The position numbers and the translations under genes were made by a program. Source: Euglena gracilis (taxonomy: Eukaryota; Euglenida; Euglenophyceae; Euglenales). Taken from it: DNA of 64,000 bases. Every line of letters starts with the position of its first letter. The stretch's first letter is position 1. This document shows, piece by piece, positions 1 through 11,062 of the stretch. The DNA is taken from contig CP154954.1 of NCBI GenBank assembly GCA_039621445.1, positions 13,682,387 to 13,746,386 on the forward strand, written 5' to 3'. The notes under the pieces were generated by a model. It was not told where the DNA came from and made no database searches. It was given only the letters and a program-made list of their open reading frames with translations.

Positions 1-374
1 GGTTGGCATGTCTCACTGACGGTCGGTGCTGCCGGGGGAGAGTACCCCTTGAGGCGTCCACAAACCCAGACCTCCTGGGAACTCTTCCCCCACCCTCCAA
101 TGGCAGCCTGGCCAACAAACCTCCGGTGACAAATCCCAACAATCCCTGCCATGGCCTTACAATCCCAGCCACCCATTTATTCGGCCATCTATTCTGGATG
201 CGGGCTTGCCGTGTTTTCGAACACACCCCGGCCATACCTGCCAGCATCCCCCCCCCCTGGCCTGGGCCATGTTTGAGGGTAAGCCTGGGGGGCCAACCTT
301 ATGTGGCAAAGTTTCATGTGCGGAGGAGGGGGGTCGGGCGCCCGGGGAGGGATACCCGCCAACACCCCCAGCAG

Positions 375-584
375 TCCACGACCGCATCACCAAAGTGCCA
401 ACCGTTTGGAGGTTTTGGACGATGAGGCCCCCGCCGGTGCGCGGGGCTGGGGGCCTTCGGGAGAGGGGGCCTGGCACGGAGCTGCCGGCCGGGGTCCGGG
501 GGCGGTACGTGCAGTGCCTCACCCACTACCACGCCTCCGGCGCCCTCACGCCGCCCGCCCTCACCGCCCAGATCTACGGCGCGC
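375..584 (+). CDS. Candidate internal exon, product not recognised
   Basis: An open GC-rich frame follows a C-rich stretch ending in CAG at 372-374 and is followed by GT at 585. The peptide ends in YVQCLTHYHASGALTPPAL and a few more residues and is protein-like, with few low-complexity runs. No family is recognised. It is the first of a series of similar plus-strand blocks, so it may be an early exon of a gene running to about 6.8 kb. The acceptor is weak and the true start could be further right. Confidence 0.3.
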
Positions 585-1189
585 GTGCAGGGCCGCCCCC
601 CCCACAGCTCCCCGTGCCTCACTCTGTTCATCCATGGTTCATGACATGGGGAAAAGGTTCTGAGACGTTCTGGTAGCGCGTTGAGGTGCCCCATCCGAAG
701 GGGTCCATGCGGCCCTGCCCACCGACATCGCCGATGGAGAAAAATCCGTTGCAAAATTGTGTCCGTACCCGCCCCCCCCCCATCAGCATCCAAGGGCCAC
801 TCCAACGGTGGGGGGTCAGGCAACACACACTATTAAGAATAAAGGTCTTGGGCAGGCGAGGTGGGCGAACGGCAAAACTTTTTCTGAACCTTGACAAACT
901 GCCAAGATGCCAAAAAAGGATCAATGCGAACGGACGTCCGGCACAGGCACCTTTGCTGCGAGTGTTGTTGGCAGAAGCGCGGAATGCATCCATGGGAAAG
1001 AACCTTGCCGGGGGCGGATGCGCGAGGGTCACTTTAAACCTTTTCGGCGGTGATTGGGGTGCCCAACATCGAATCCTTCTTCCAAACTCTTCCGAAGTCA
1101 AGCCTGCCGACCTTGCTATCGGCAGACCATCCTCCCAGACTGTTTTTCCCCCACTCGACTCCTTGGCGGGCAAGACTGTAACCACTACC
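585..1189. other. Non-coding spacer with poly-C runs
   Basis: No supported coding signal. The stretch is C-rich, with homopolymer C runs such as 772-781, and open frames on both strands that look like composition shadows. It may be intron. Confidence 0.4.
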
Positions 1190-1478
1190 ACTGCATATAT
1201 AATATATGTAATATGTACAATACATAAATATAATATGCATATATACAAAAATATGTGTATATGAAAATGTATGTATATGCATGCATATATATGTATGTAC
1301 ATATACGTATATGTATATATGTATATATATGTATTTGTATGTACATATATGTATACATGGGCATATGTATATATGTGTGTGTATATATACAAATATATGT
1401 ATACTCTCTCTATATGTATGTATATATGTATATGTGCATCTGTAATTATATGCGTATGTGTGTATACCGCTGCGCTCT
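1190..1478. repeat. AT-rich TATATG/CATATA degenerate microsatellite
   Basis: Nearly 290 bp of alternating TATATG, TATGTA and CATATA units. The long Tyr/Ile/His-rich ORFs across it in several frames come from this simple repeat and are not genes. Confidence 0.85.
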
Positions 1479-1555
1479 GTGCAGTGAGCACACCCCTGGC
1501 TTGACCTCACTGCCCTTGGCCCTGTGGTGGCCGCACGACCTGACCCCCCGCCCAG

Positions 1556-1648
1556 TTTGTTCCGAACGGGTGGGCCTCCCTGGCACCAACTGTTGGAGCT
1601 CCCCACGCTGGACAAGGCCCAGGTCACCGAGCTGCTGCCCGGGCTGGG
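1556..1648 (+). CDS. Candidate internal exon (LLELPTLDKAQVTELLPGL)
   Basis: A pyrimidine-rich tract ending CCCCCGCCCAG (1545-1555) precedes an open frame of 31 codons, and GT follows at 1649. The encoded LLELPTLDKAQVTELLPGL is amphipathic and resembles the 'LLxLPHxxxxxxxxL' helix-turn of Sec63-type helical domains, but that likeness is too short for an assignment. The frame has no stop between the two splice signals. It may belong to the same gene as the blocks at 4318, 5423 and 6627. Confidence 0.4.
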
Positions 1649-2681
1649 GTGGGGGGGGTTCATTCCACCAGGTTGAAAGAAATGTTCCTTGGCGTCAGCA
1701 AGCGAAAGCGTGTTCGAGAATGGCCCAAAACGCCAAAAAAAAAACCAGATAAAAAATTGGAAGAATGGTCATTTTTTTGGGTTGGCGCACGGCGGACAAC
1801 CCGACTGACGATGGATGCGTGTGACCAGCTGACCACATCCCCTGCTGATGGATGGCTTTTGGATGTAATTGTGGCAGTCGAGACCACACTTTTCCCTTCT
1901 AACGTTCCAACGAGAATGTTCTGTTGCGAAATTCGGACAATCGGGGTTGTATTTGGGGGAGGGTGTTTGCCAGTATACCCCCCCCCCCCGGAAACTGTCC
2001 TCTCCCCTTTGTACCCGCTGTCCTCGCAGGGACCGGTCTTTCCCCTCTGTTCTTCCTGAGTTGTCTGTACCATAGAGACACTTCACCCAAGCGTGACCCG
2101 ACCCCAGGGGGTGGGCAGGTTTTCGAGGTGGGTTTTGACCCCCAGGGGGGTGGGAGGTGTGTTCCTGTTGCAACGAAGCAAATTGCAACATGCTCGTGGT
2201 TTGGCAAGTTTTGCCATTCAGCGTTCCCCTCCAGCCAGAGCACCGGTGCTCTGATGGCGGACCTCTCTCCGTTAAGTGCGGCCATTCCAGTAGGACCCCA
2301 GCCTGTATCTCCTGTAATGCACCCTTTACTGATTGTGGGGGGGGGTGGGAGGGGCTGAACTGTCAGATCATCCGGCGCGCTGGGGCCCTTCAGCCCCCAC
2401 CTACATGGGCAAGGTGCCCTAAAGAACTGGGCACACCGTCTGTCTCTCGGCTCCTGAGGTGGCCAACTTGTGCAGAAAGTGTGTGTTTCCCTTGGTGGTT
2501 GAGGTGCAGCGCGGTGTCCAACGGCCCCAAACCCCACTCACTCGCTTTTGACCCCCCCCACCCCCGGGGCAGAACCGGGTTAAGTGCCTATGGGTATGCC
2601 AGGCAGCCTCTCAAAAGGGTGGGTTTCACCGCTGGGTTTGAAAAAGGCTTCAGCATTGCGCTGAAGTGCAATACAAAAATC
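1649..2681. other. Non-coding spacer, probable intron
   Basis: I see no exon-like block here. The stretch holds poly-C and poly-G runs (around 1979, 2336 and 2560) and unspecific ORFs in several frames. Confidence 0.35.
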
Positions 2682-2713
2682 AAGACCTTAAGTGCGAGTT
2701 GGGCCGCCCGAGA
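2682..2713 (-). repeat. Dispersed AGGCGGCC-TTCGCACTTAAGG motif, copy 1 (inverted)
   Basis: Read on the minus strand this matches the plus-strand copies at 9748, 12760 and 16056: GGCGGCC, a short variable spacer, then CTCGCACTTAAGG followed by T-rich sequence. It is the only inverted member in the window. Confidence 0.65.
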
Positions 2714-2947
2714 AATATTTTTTGTTATTTATCAAAATGCCAAAAATAATTAGGCCAAAGTGGAAGGGAAAATTTGACCTTTGGGGGGGGGGCCTGGCTA
2801 CCCCCCCCCCCCCCCCCCGGGCGGTGGGTCTGGCACACAAAACAATAGCGAACCCGTCCAGCTGGGTTGGCCGAAAAACTTTGGTGGGTTTTGGCCGAAT
2901 TTGTGTGGTTTTTGGGCTGGGCCCCAATGGAAGCGGGACCCCCACAG

Positions 2948-3175
2948 ACGCAGAGTCCAGGTCAAAGTGAGCCCCGCAAACGGCGGCGATCGCCGGAAAG
3001 TCATCCCTTCTGTCGGCAGAGGACAGAAAGGGGATCGGCGCCCCCTCCCCCCGGCCCGCCCCCGCAGCACTACTTGGGGGCCGCCCCGGAGGCCGCTTTG
3101 GTGGAGACTGTGATGGCGCGGACGGCGGGGCCAGGGAAGCCCCTTGAACTCCATCACTGTGACTGTGTGCATTGA
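2948..3175 (+). CDS. Weak candidate exon ending in TGA
   Basis: An open frame follows GGACCCCCACAG (acceptor-like, ending 2947). It encodes a basic patch (EPRKRRRSPES), a proline run and an Ala-rich stretch (AAPEAALVETVMARTAGPGK), ending at TGA 3173-3175. A second frame in the same stretch is also open, so the reading frame is uncertain. No family is recognised. Confidence 0.2.
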   Translation, partial: TQSPGQSEPRKRRRSPESHPFCRQRTERGSAPPPPGPPPQHYLGAAPEAALVETVMARTAGPGKPLELHHCDCVH

Positions 3176-3249
3176 GTTGGGCTGTGCTCTGCTGCACTGT
3201 GCTGCGCTGAAGGCCTTGGGAGCCGGGAAACTGAGTCCCGCAACAGGAG

Positions 3250-3503
3250 CACAGCACAGCTCAGCACACAGCACAGCATACAGCACAGCGCAGCGCAGCA
3301 CAGCACAGCACAGCACAGCACAGCACAGCACAGCACAGCACAGCACAGCACAGCACAGCACAGCACAGCACAGCACAGCACAGCACAGCACAGCACAGCA
3401 CAGCACAGCACACACAGCACAGCACAGCACAGCACAGCACAGCACAGCACAGCACAGCACAGCACAGCACAGCACACAGCACAGCACATCACAGCACAGC
3501 CTC
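3250..3503. repeat. (CACAG)n pentanucleotide microsatellite
   Basis: About 250 bp of GCACA/CACAG units, nearly perfect from about 3296 to 3478 with phase slips near 3410 and 3475. A period of 5 keeps all frames open, which explains the Cys/Ala/Val and Ser/Thr/Gln/His repeat ORFs on both strands. These are artefacts. Confidence 0.95.
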
Positions 3504-3616
3504 TCTCCCTTTGCGTCCCCCAATGATGGGTGCCCCCCCCCCGACGACGTCGGTAGCGGCCGCCCCCCCCCGCCCCCCCCCCCCGAGCAGAGGTGCCCTG
3601 GGTGGGTCACCTACAG

Positions 3617-3760
3617 AGCGTGGCGGCGGCGGCGGGCCAGTTCCTGCGCGGCGGGTGGACGGACGCGGACCCCGCTGACCGCCCGGCAGCGGCGCTGGCG
3701 GCGTTGGCGGACCGCAGCTGGACGTCCCTCTGCCCATCGTGCCCCGGTCGGACCCTGTGA
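3617..3760 (+). CDS. Candidate exon, Ala-rich helical peptide
   Basis: The frame opens after GGTCACCTACAG (ending 3616) and reads SVAAAAGQFLRGGWTDADPA and onward, with an Ala-rich helix (AAALAALADRSW) before TGA at 3758-3760. A donor-like GT lies inside at about 3746, so the exon may end there instead. The composition is clearly coding-like against the surrounding poly-C DNA. No family is recognised. Confidence 0.35.
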   Translation, partial: SVAAAAGQFLRGGWTDADPADRPAAALAALADRSWTSLCPSCPGRTL

Positions 3761-4317
3761 CCGGGCGGACCCCCCAGCACCCCCGCGTTGTGCTGGCCCA
3801 TCCCGTTGTCTTTCCTTCACATGTCATCAGAAGCCATGTGCTTCGGAGACGTCCCACGCGCTCCATTTGGAATGCTGTTGCCAAATGGCGTGGGGGTTGG
3901 AATTCCCTGCAGTTGACTGAGTCTGCTTCGCTAGTGGGAATGGGTCTTTTTTGAAGGGTGTGAGTCTGTCAGAAACTGGTGGAGAAGAATGGGGCTCGCC
4001 AAAGCGAACAACCTGCACAATTAGACGTGTGCAAACGCATGGCCACCAAACAACATAACCTTGGTGAATGATGGACTGTATGAAGAACACATCCCCATCC
4101 CCCAGAACCACAACCTCTGGTCGTTTTGTTGACCCACCATCTCGGACAGGGTCTGAGGTGTCATCCAGGCTGCCCACCGGAGTGGATGCCTCCCGGCACT
4201 GCCACTTCAAAACGCTCTCAGACCCCCCGCAAGGTTTCCAGTTTTCAGCATGGTATCAACCTGTACCAGCCCCCCCCCCGCTCCTACTGCCAACTCTTCC
4301 CGAGCGTCGCCTCCCAG

Positions 4318-4394
4318 GGTCTCACCAGGCCTTGACGCTCAAGATGTTCCACCTGTTCGACCTGCTGCCCTTCCTGCAGCAGCGGATGCTGAAG
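4318..4394 (+). CDS. Candidate internal exon (MFHLFDLLPFLQQRMLK)
   Basis: Acceptor-like CGTCGCCTCCCAG ends at 4317 and AAG|GTGATT lies at 4394/4395. The 77-nt block encodes SHQALTLK followed by MFHLFDLLPFLQQRMLK, a hydrophobic helical segment, and ends in phase 0. It is one of the clearest exon-like blocks here. No family is recognised. A phase-0 acceptor at 5422 makes the block at 5423 a compatible next exon. Confidence 0.45.
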
Positions 4395-4465
4395 GTGATT
4401 GCAACCATCCCGCCACTTGCACCCGTGTCTGGCCCCACAACCACCGCCCCCCCTCCCCATGATAG

Positions 4466-4660
4466 GGGATGGATGCAAGCGGGTTCAAAAATGGGTCCAA
4501 GATGGGTCGAAACTGCAGTTCAATTCTTGACTGCTTGAGTCGACGGTCGTTTTTTTTTTTGCGTGATTGGCTGTTCATGACCTTTTTGTTATTTTATCTT
4601 TTTTGGTACCCGGTTCGACCAGGGCCAGGCCCAGATGGGGACAACACCACGAACCAACAC
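4466..4660 (+). repeat. Dispersed tRNA-like repeat, copy 1
   Basis: Contains AAAAATGGGTCCAAGATGGGTCG, a T-rich block, then GGTACCCGGTTCGACC (4605-4620), the same order as the copies at 8640, 20750 and 27010. GGTTCGACC matches the RNA polymerase III B-box consensus. Confidence 0.55.
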
Positions 4661-5422
4661 CAACAAAACACCACGCCCAAGTGAAAGGAGACAGTAATTA
4701 GGAGAAGACCAATCCTGCCCACCCCTCCCCCGTGTTCATCCCCCCCCCTGGCCGTTGGAACTACATGCCAGAGCCAATGAGCCGAGGGGGGGGAGCAGCG
4801 TTGAATTTATTGGATCAGGCCCACTTATGAATGCCCATGCACCCCGTGGCGGAGGGGACAGCACGAACCCTTAAAACACAAGAAAAATGCGCAAAAGGCG
4901 AAATAAATGTACTCGTTTGGTTAGCGGCTAGTTTGAAAAGGTTCAGTATTCAGACTCCACTTTCCATTTGTGCCAAATTTCTTTGCATTTAAGTGGAAAG
5001 TGGCGTCAAGGAGGATTTGAAATGCCAAGTCTCAACTGTGCAGGAAAAAGGTTGCATCAAGCCAAAGAGGCCCCAATCAAAAACAGGTGATCTGCCAGCA
5101 GTGACACCCACCTGCCCTTTCTTGAAACATGCCCAACACCTAGCCCTCATCACTGCTCACCCAAACTGGCAAATGTGGCACCTGCTTTTTACCCTGTTAG
5201 GGAGGTCCAGAAATCAGGATAGTTGGGCACTGATGGATAAATATACGCTTACAGACTCTGCACCAATCTCCTCGTTGTGGCCTCCCATCCCCATTTCCAA
5301 AGGAAACACACAAAAAAGCCTCAAGTTCAATGCCACGCATTTTAGGGGGTATTCAAGGCGTGGCTTAGCGACCCCCCCCCCCCCGTGGACGGGTTCAGCT
5401 CAGAGGCCGCAGAGGGCCGCAG
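4661..5422. other. No gene seen
   Basis: Moderately AT-rich sequence with one unremarkable ORF (4993-5427) lacking splice signals or a recognisable product. Probably intron or intergenic. Confidence 0.35.
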
Positions 5423-5640
5423 CCTGACCCGGGTGCTTGGGCTTCTACTCCCCCTCCCCTCCCCACGCGGGCCCAAAGTGGCCCGGCGCACCCATCCATC
5501 ACGGCGCAACCGGGCATCTCGGCCTTCCTCCCCACCGTGATGGAGGTGACCGCCGGGCTGCTGGACCTTGACCCCATCCACACCACCGGCAACTTGAAGG
5601 AACTGGAGGCGCTGGGCCTCATCACCCTCTGCCCCCACAG
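5423..5640 (+). CDS. Candidate internal exon (NLKELEALGLITLCPH)
   Basis: An open frame runs from an AG at 5421-5422 to CCCCCACAG|GTGTGT at 5640/5641. The convincing part (5493-5640) encodes TAQPGISAFLPTVMEVTAGL, then LDLDPIHTTG and NLKELEALGLITLCPH. The exon ends with two bases of a codon that the first base of the block at 6627 completes as Arg, so the two join in phase. Another acceptor at 5478 would shorten it. No family is recognised; the peptide is helical and may be part of a HEAT-like protein. Confidence 0.45.
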
Positions 5641-6626
5641 GTGTGTGTTGCGGTGGGTGGGCACAGTGTGCCCCGTTCCCCCCCCCCCCCCCCCCCGAAT
5701 TGGAAGACCCAAACACAAGGCTGCCCAAATAAATGCGTTCCAAGGACCGCAAGGATTGTTTTTCATGAATCAATGATGAACTTTGTTTTCTGCGGAAAAT
5801 CACATCGGTTTTGCACGTGGCACGACTCAGGGAAGAATTGACAGATGCAGGGAGGAAAGTTGATGTCGAATTGACCTCAGTTGAATGAAGTGGAAGTCCA
5901 TAGAGTTCCTTCAAGAATAACTTTGCTCCCCCCACAAGCCTTGAAATCCCACCCAAATGTAAAGCCGGAGGGGGCTTTGTATATTTTTGTGAATGTGAAA
6001 GGACAGTTCGGCCACACAACTGTTTGCGCGCGCCAGTGTACGCCTCTGGGTGTGTGCTTGATAAGCGCTGCGTTGCCCACACCCAATCAAATTCACTTCC
6101 CCTCCCTGGAAGGGGTTGGCCTTTTTTTCCCTCCTCAGGACCCCCCCCCCTCCGGTGTTCAACTGGGCGACTGGCTGGTTTTCCACCCCGGTTGTGATCA
6201 AATCAAAGAAGGATGGCTGGGCCCAGGGATTTTTTAGGTTGGACCCTGGGAGAGGGGGTGGGGGGTTCCATTGGACCCCCCCCCCCGGAGTGGGGCCTAG
6301 CGTCGAGGCCTGGGAGGGCCTGGATGCTACATCCCGGGGCTGGGCGCGGGCCTGGCGTTTAGTCCCGGAGGTGGGGTTTCCTCAGTTTTCGGGCCGCAGC
6401 GCTGAGTTTTTTTGGACCCCGGTAATTGACCCCCCGAACGTGGTCCCGGGACCCCCCTCCCCATCACTGGGGTACCCCTTGGTTGGTTGGTTGGGTGGGT
6501 GGGTGGGGGGGGACGCCCTCCCAAGACGTCCCCTGGACCCCCCCCGGCCGTCTGAAAAGAATCCTTGGTTGGGCTCACAGCGACAGTCGGGGACGTCCCC
6601 CCCCCCTGCACTCCGCCGGCCCACAG

Positions 6627-6789
6627 GTGTGGGTTGCACCGCGGCGACGACCTGGACAGCGCGGTGTGCTTCTGTCCCGCACTGAAGGACACGGTGCTGG
6701 AGACGCTGCTGCCGGAGGAGCGGCCGGGGAGGCCCGGGCCCCTCCCGGAGCCAGGGGAGGGCGGGGCAGCCCTAAACCCCCCTAAATAA
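6627..6789 (+). CDS. Candidate terminal exon (DDLDSAVCFCPALKDTVLETL)
   Basis: Acceptor-like CTCCGCCGGCCCACAG ends at 6626. The frame gives CGLHRGDDLDSAVCFCPALK, DTVLETLLPEE, then a Pro/Gly-rich tail and TAA at 6787-6789. No GT lies between the coding part and the stop, so this is best read as a last exon. Its phase fits the block ending at 5640. The product is not recognised. Confidence 0.45.
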
Positions 6790-7944
6790 CCTGGCGGGGT
6801 GCCAAGTTATTGGAACCAACTTTTGGCCCTGCGCCCCCCCCCCGCCAGGTTATTTGGGCCCCTTAACCCTTGACGCCCTGAAGGAATTTTGCCCAGTTAC
6901 TGGAACCATCTTTTTTGCCCCTCCCCCCGCCAAGTTGTTTGGCCCCCGCCAGGAGCAAGGATCCCGCCAAGTTATTTGGGGGGGTTACCAGGGAACAGTG
7001 CACGTGCAAGGATGGGGCAAAACACCCACGAAGCAAAAGCCACGATCATACCATTGCTCTCGGTGTGTCCAACCCCACACCCCTGGGGGTGAGCGACTGG
7101 GTTTTTTTCGGAGTGACTGCCTGGTTTTTGGTCCTGGATCCCCCTGGGGGGTCAGCCAGGATTGGCCAAAAGTGGCCGCCAAATCCCCTCCACATCACCA
7201 CGCGGTTCTTCCGCACGCGGTGAGGGGGAAGGGGACGGCGCAGAAAACACAAAATAGACATACGGGATCAGACAATTATTCGGAACTGCTCGGAAGAGAG
7301 GGCCAGAGCAGAATGCAGCGCCAGGCCTTAACCCAGACAGAAGCCAAAGTGCATCCCCTTCCCCCCAGCATAGGCCCCCCCCATTGCTGCCGAAGCGGTG
7401 CCTGGAACGTGCAAAGACGCAAAACAACCAATCGGTGCCAGGAGTCCAACTCCCTAACTTAATTGGTTGCCCTACCGTATCTCATGGACAGAGTGGGGGA
7501 GAGAGAATCAAACAGCGCCGCAGTGGGGGTGCCAAGAAAGACAGCCTTGCCCCGAGCCAGCACACTCCCACACTCCAACCCTTCCCCATCGCCTTCTGGC
7601 CGGGACGTTCAGTCCACCAGGCGGAAAACCCTGAAATCCTTCTTCTGTGCCATGCCACTGTTCAGGTCGGGGTTCTTTGGGGCTTCCATGCGTTGACCTC
7701 CAGCGAATCCGCCCCCCCCCCCCTCGGCGGTCAGCTACAAAGTGTTGTATGTCACAGACTAGGTGCACCGCCCCCCCCCCCAGAACCAGCAGCCAACTCT
7801 GAGGCAAAGCCCGGTGGAACGTTTGGGGCGGTTCAGGTCTGCCCCCCTGCAGGAAGCCCACAGGGGTCGGCAGCGAGCGTTCACTACTTCCCCCCCCCCG
7901 CTTCAAACAGACTAATAAAGTCGCGCCGTTTTGTCCGCTCTCAG
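6790..7944. other. Intergenic or intronic, poly-C rich
   Basis: Holds a local duplication of the phrase 'CCGCCA(A/G)GTTATTTGG' (around 6842, 6930 and 6967) and several 8-10 nt C runs. I could support no exon here. Confidence 0.35.
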
Positions 7945-8160
7945 CCAGGGCACTGCGGGCGCAGCACACGAACGCACCACCCGGGCGGCCCCGGGGGCGG
8001 GTCCATATCAACTCCGTCGCGGCGCGGCTGTACAGCCGCACCCACAACATGGAACACCCAAGGCAGTTCCTCGTGCGCAGCCGGCACCACCGCGTCGCTG
8101 GGGAACTGGTGGAATGCCGCAAGGACCTCCGCCCCGGCTGGGGGGGGGAGGCGATGCCCT
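7945..8160 (+). CDS. Candidate internal exon (VAARLYSRTHNMEHPRQF)
   Basis: Acceptor-like TTTGTCCGCTCTCAG ends at 7944. The frame continues through VHINSVAARLYSRTHNMEH, PRQFLVRSRHHRVAGELVEC and RKDLRPGW without a stop, and GT occurs near 8162. The basic, helical peptide resembles parts of cytoskeletal or flagellar proteins in style only. Possible first recognisable exon of a second gene. The donor is uncertain. Confidence 0.4.
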
Positions 8161-8164
8161 GCTG

Positions 8165-8362
8165 TGCCTCGGCCATTCATGCACCGTGCTGCGCCGTGCT
8201 GCGGTGTGTCGTGCTCCACAAAGACAGCCACAGCACAACATGACACGATGCACCACAGCACAGCACGGCACACGACACTGCGGCACGGCACAACGTTGCA
8301 CGCCACACCACACCACGGCACACAACAGCACAGCACAGCCACAGCACAGCACACCACAGCAT
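8165..8362. repeat. Degenerate CACAG/CACGGCACAAC microsatellite
   Basis: Imperfect relatives of the pentamer at 3250, with CACAG, CACGG and CACAAC units. It opens overlapping Cys/Val-rich ORFs on the minus strand, which are artefacts. Confidence 0.75.
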
Positions 8363-8639
8363 TAAGCGTTTGCAGGTATTATGTGCGTGCTCTGTGTTTG
8401 TTATTGTTTGTGTGATTGTGCATCACTGGGGACGTTGTGTGGCTGGTGTGCCCGCTTAAGTGCTGCCCGCGGCTGCGGGCACCCCAGGGCAGGGCGTTGC
8501 TAAAGAGAATTTGACCCCACCCCCAGGGGGGTCCAGCCAGCCAGCAGCCTTTTTCCAGCCAGCAGCCTTTTTCAGCCCGGGATCCCCTCCCCACCCCTCG
8601 AGTTTTATTTATTTCCAGCCGCCCTTCGGGCGACTGGGC

Positions 8640-8965
8640 GGTAACGGATTTATCGCTTTCGGAGGTGCAAAAATGGGCCAAAAATGGGTCAATAATGGGT
8701 GAAAATGGGTCGGAAAAAGGCCAGCCAGGGCAAATTTGGGTCAAATAGTCGATTTTTTTTTAGCTGAATTGGCAGTTTTTTTTGAACATTTTTTGCATTT
8801 TGATTTTTTGGTACCCGGTTCGACCCCGGGTCGCTCCAGCCCGGGACTCCTAGGAGGGGGAGGGGGGGGGGGCAGCCAGCAGCCATTTTCCCGCCAGCCC
8901 ACATTTTCCAGCCTCTGAGCTGGCACCCCGGGGTCGTTAAAAGACGCCCCGCCCCAGGGTCAGGA
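8640..8965 (+). repeat. Dispersed tRNA-like repeat, copy 2 (best preserved)
   Basis: Order: TTTCGGAGGTGCAAAAATGG, decayed ATGGGTC units, a T-rich block, then CCCGG.TTCGACC.CCGGG at 8814-8830. That is a perfect 5-bp stem with a 7-nt loop shaped like a tRNA T-arm. It ends with CCAGCCTCTGAGCTGG near 8909. A further piece, GGTCCAGCCAGCCAGCAGCC, lies just upstream at about 8529. Confidence 0.65.
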
Positions 8966-9070
8966 ATCAGTTGCCGTACCGGCAGATCCCCATCGTCCTG
9001 GCCAGCCCCGCCTGGGGCCTGGCTGGCGGGGAGGGCCTGGCCCCCAGCCGGCCCGCACTCTGCCCTGCAG

Positions 9071-9163
9071 CTGCTGCGGAACGGCGTGTGGCCTGAAGGC
9101 GCGACAATCTTCGCGGACGTCACCAAGGACATTGAGGCGGGGGGCCGGTCCAGTCGGCTCCAG
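9071..9163 (+). CDS. Candidate internal exon (LLRNGVWPEGATIF)
   Basis: Acceptor-like CACTCTGCCCTGCAG ends at 9070, followed in phase 0 by LLRNGVWPEGATIFADVTKD and IEAGGRSSRLQ. The phrase 'L(R)xxxWPxG' is also seen in the C-terminal domain of sorting nexins, but one short match does not justify that name. The donor is unclear: a GT occurs at 9148, and CAG|GC at 9163 would be a non-canonical site. Confidence 0.4.
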
Positions 9164-9747
9164 GCGGGAAACCACACATTTTTTTCTGGCCAAAAAATCT
9201 CACAATGATTTTTTACCGCTGATTGCATGATTTTTATGATTTTCACGATTTTTATGCTTTTTATGATTTTTGTGATTTTCATTGCTGGTCACATACACAT
9301 TGCTCAAAAAGCTTTTCTTTGAGGGCCTTTCACATGATTTATTTCGTTTCACTTGGGGGTTTTCAGGCATTCTTCGGTTGGTTGGTTTGGCCCCTGGGGG
9401 GCCCACCAGTTTTTTTCCGTCCAGCCCTGCTCATCCCTCCCTCCCGATCCTCCACCGGCCCCCCTCGCCACTCCTCGGGGGGCTGGGGGGCCCCACTGTC
9501 GCCCCGCTGTCCCCCCCGAAGGGCCACCTGCGGCCCTCCCTCGGGCTGGACGCCCCTCCGGAGTCCCTCACACTCACCGGCCTGCGGCAGTACAAACCCC
9601 CGCCCAGGCCCGGGGGCCGGGGGGGGGGGGCGTCTCCCACCACGGCCTCCCGCCATCGGGGGGGGGGGCACCCCAACGAGTCATGGCTAATTTCTTCCCC
9701 AGGACCCCCCAGGACCCCCGCAGGTCCGCAGGACCCCCCAGGTCAGG

Positions 9748-9780
9748 CTTAGGCGGCCGGATTCGCACTTGAGCTTTTTT
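9748..9780 (+). repeat. Dispersed AGGCGGCC-TTCGCACTT motif, copy 2
   Basis: TTAGGCGGCCGGATTCGCAC followed by TTGAGC and a T run. Closely matches 12760-12796. Confidence 0.7.
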
Positions 9781-11062
9781 GGTGTTGGTTTGCGCACATG
9801 CGCAAATTAACAAAAATATTTATTTCGGCTGTGTGGCTGTGGGGGGGGTTTGAAAACATGGTGACAAGAGAATGCAAAAAATGAGCAAAATTGGGGGTTG
9901 TACCACTGGGACTTTGATCAAAAATGGTGTTTTGGGGTTCTGGAAATGGGCTCCGCACGTCGATTCCCCGGAACCTTCCTCCCTGGGAGTGAAAAAGACG
10001 CAAAAAAAGCCGCAAAGGAACAGGGCCTTTACTGCCCTTCTTGCTCTTTTCAACTGTTTCCCCGGGTGAACCTGAACTGCCGGCAGTGTGTGTCCTGCGT
10101 GTTTGCCGGATTGCTTTCCTTGCAGCTCCTTGGTGTGGTGTTTTTGACACATTTTGCAAAGTGTGGCCACGGAGTGCCAAAGTGTGTGAGTGTAGGGTGA
10201 AGGGTGTAGGATGGGGTGAAGGGTGTAGGGTAAGGAAGGTAGGTGCAGGGGGTTTGGCAAATGATGTGCAGGGGGGAAGAAATAGGGTCCACAGGGGATG
10301 AAAGGGACAGGTGTCTCCCATTTATGCCCAGGATCCGCACAACCAGTTTTGTTGCAAAGAACCCGGAAGAAGAAGCCCAACCCTTGAAGAACAAAATTGT
10401 GTTCATGGGCGCAAACAGGCGCAGTAACACAATATGTTGGTGCGTTCATTTGCACCCATAAACACAATATTTTTGTCCTTCAAGGGTTGGGCTTTAGCGC
10501 TCATGAACTGACACCGTTGATGAACAGTGTGACAAAGAGGCCATGACGGCGCGAACCAGTAGAACGTCGAGAAACATAATTTGGTGGGTTTGTGATACTG
10601 TTTATCGATGGCGTCAGTTCATAGGCAAAAATTGTGCTTGTGTGCGCAAATACACAACACAAAAAATTATGTTCAATGCGACAAAATACACAACCGTCAA
10701 ACGCCGGTAAATCGCTGGTGGTTCATGTGTCCATCATGCTATTGTCATGGGTCATGCTGTTGGTGGGCACGAAAAGCAAATGAAACAGTTGCAGAAATTC
10801 CAAAATTTCACAAGTGGTTCATTTGCACTTATTTGCCAGCGAACAAAGTGACGCGCGCTTTAGCGCAAATGAATTGCCAATGAAGCGACACCACTCGGCC
10901 CTGCAACAACCACCTTCACTGGCTTCTGAAGGGTTCAACCCCAACGAGCATACCATCTTCCCCAACATCAGGTATTAGGGGGCCAATTCTACTGTAGTGA
11001 CAGGTCCCAGGAATGGTTGAGAGAGGATCTGCTGAAGGTGGTTACGCAGCCCCCCGATAACG
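9781..11062. other. Repeat-rich, no gene seen
   Basis: Contains TTTGCGC-type motifs related to the cluster at 11850 (9788, 10404, 10450, 10640) and a short G-rich tandem at 10188-10235 (GTGTAGG with GGTGAAGG units). A transcript-like ORF on minus (9749-10467) is unsupported by composition. Confidence 0.4.

Noticed and set aside
3154-3610. Long Cys/Ala/Val and Ser/Thr/Gln ORFs on both strands
   Set aside because: They are translations of the (CACAG)n microsatellite, whose 5-bp period leaves every frame open.
9071-9163. Naming this exon a sorting nexin
   Set aside because: Rests on a five-residue resemblance (GVWPEG); not enough to assign a family.
10188-10235. Interstitial telomere repeat
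   Set aside because: GTGTAGG/GGTGAAGG units are irregular and too few to match a telomere repeat.
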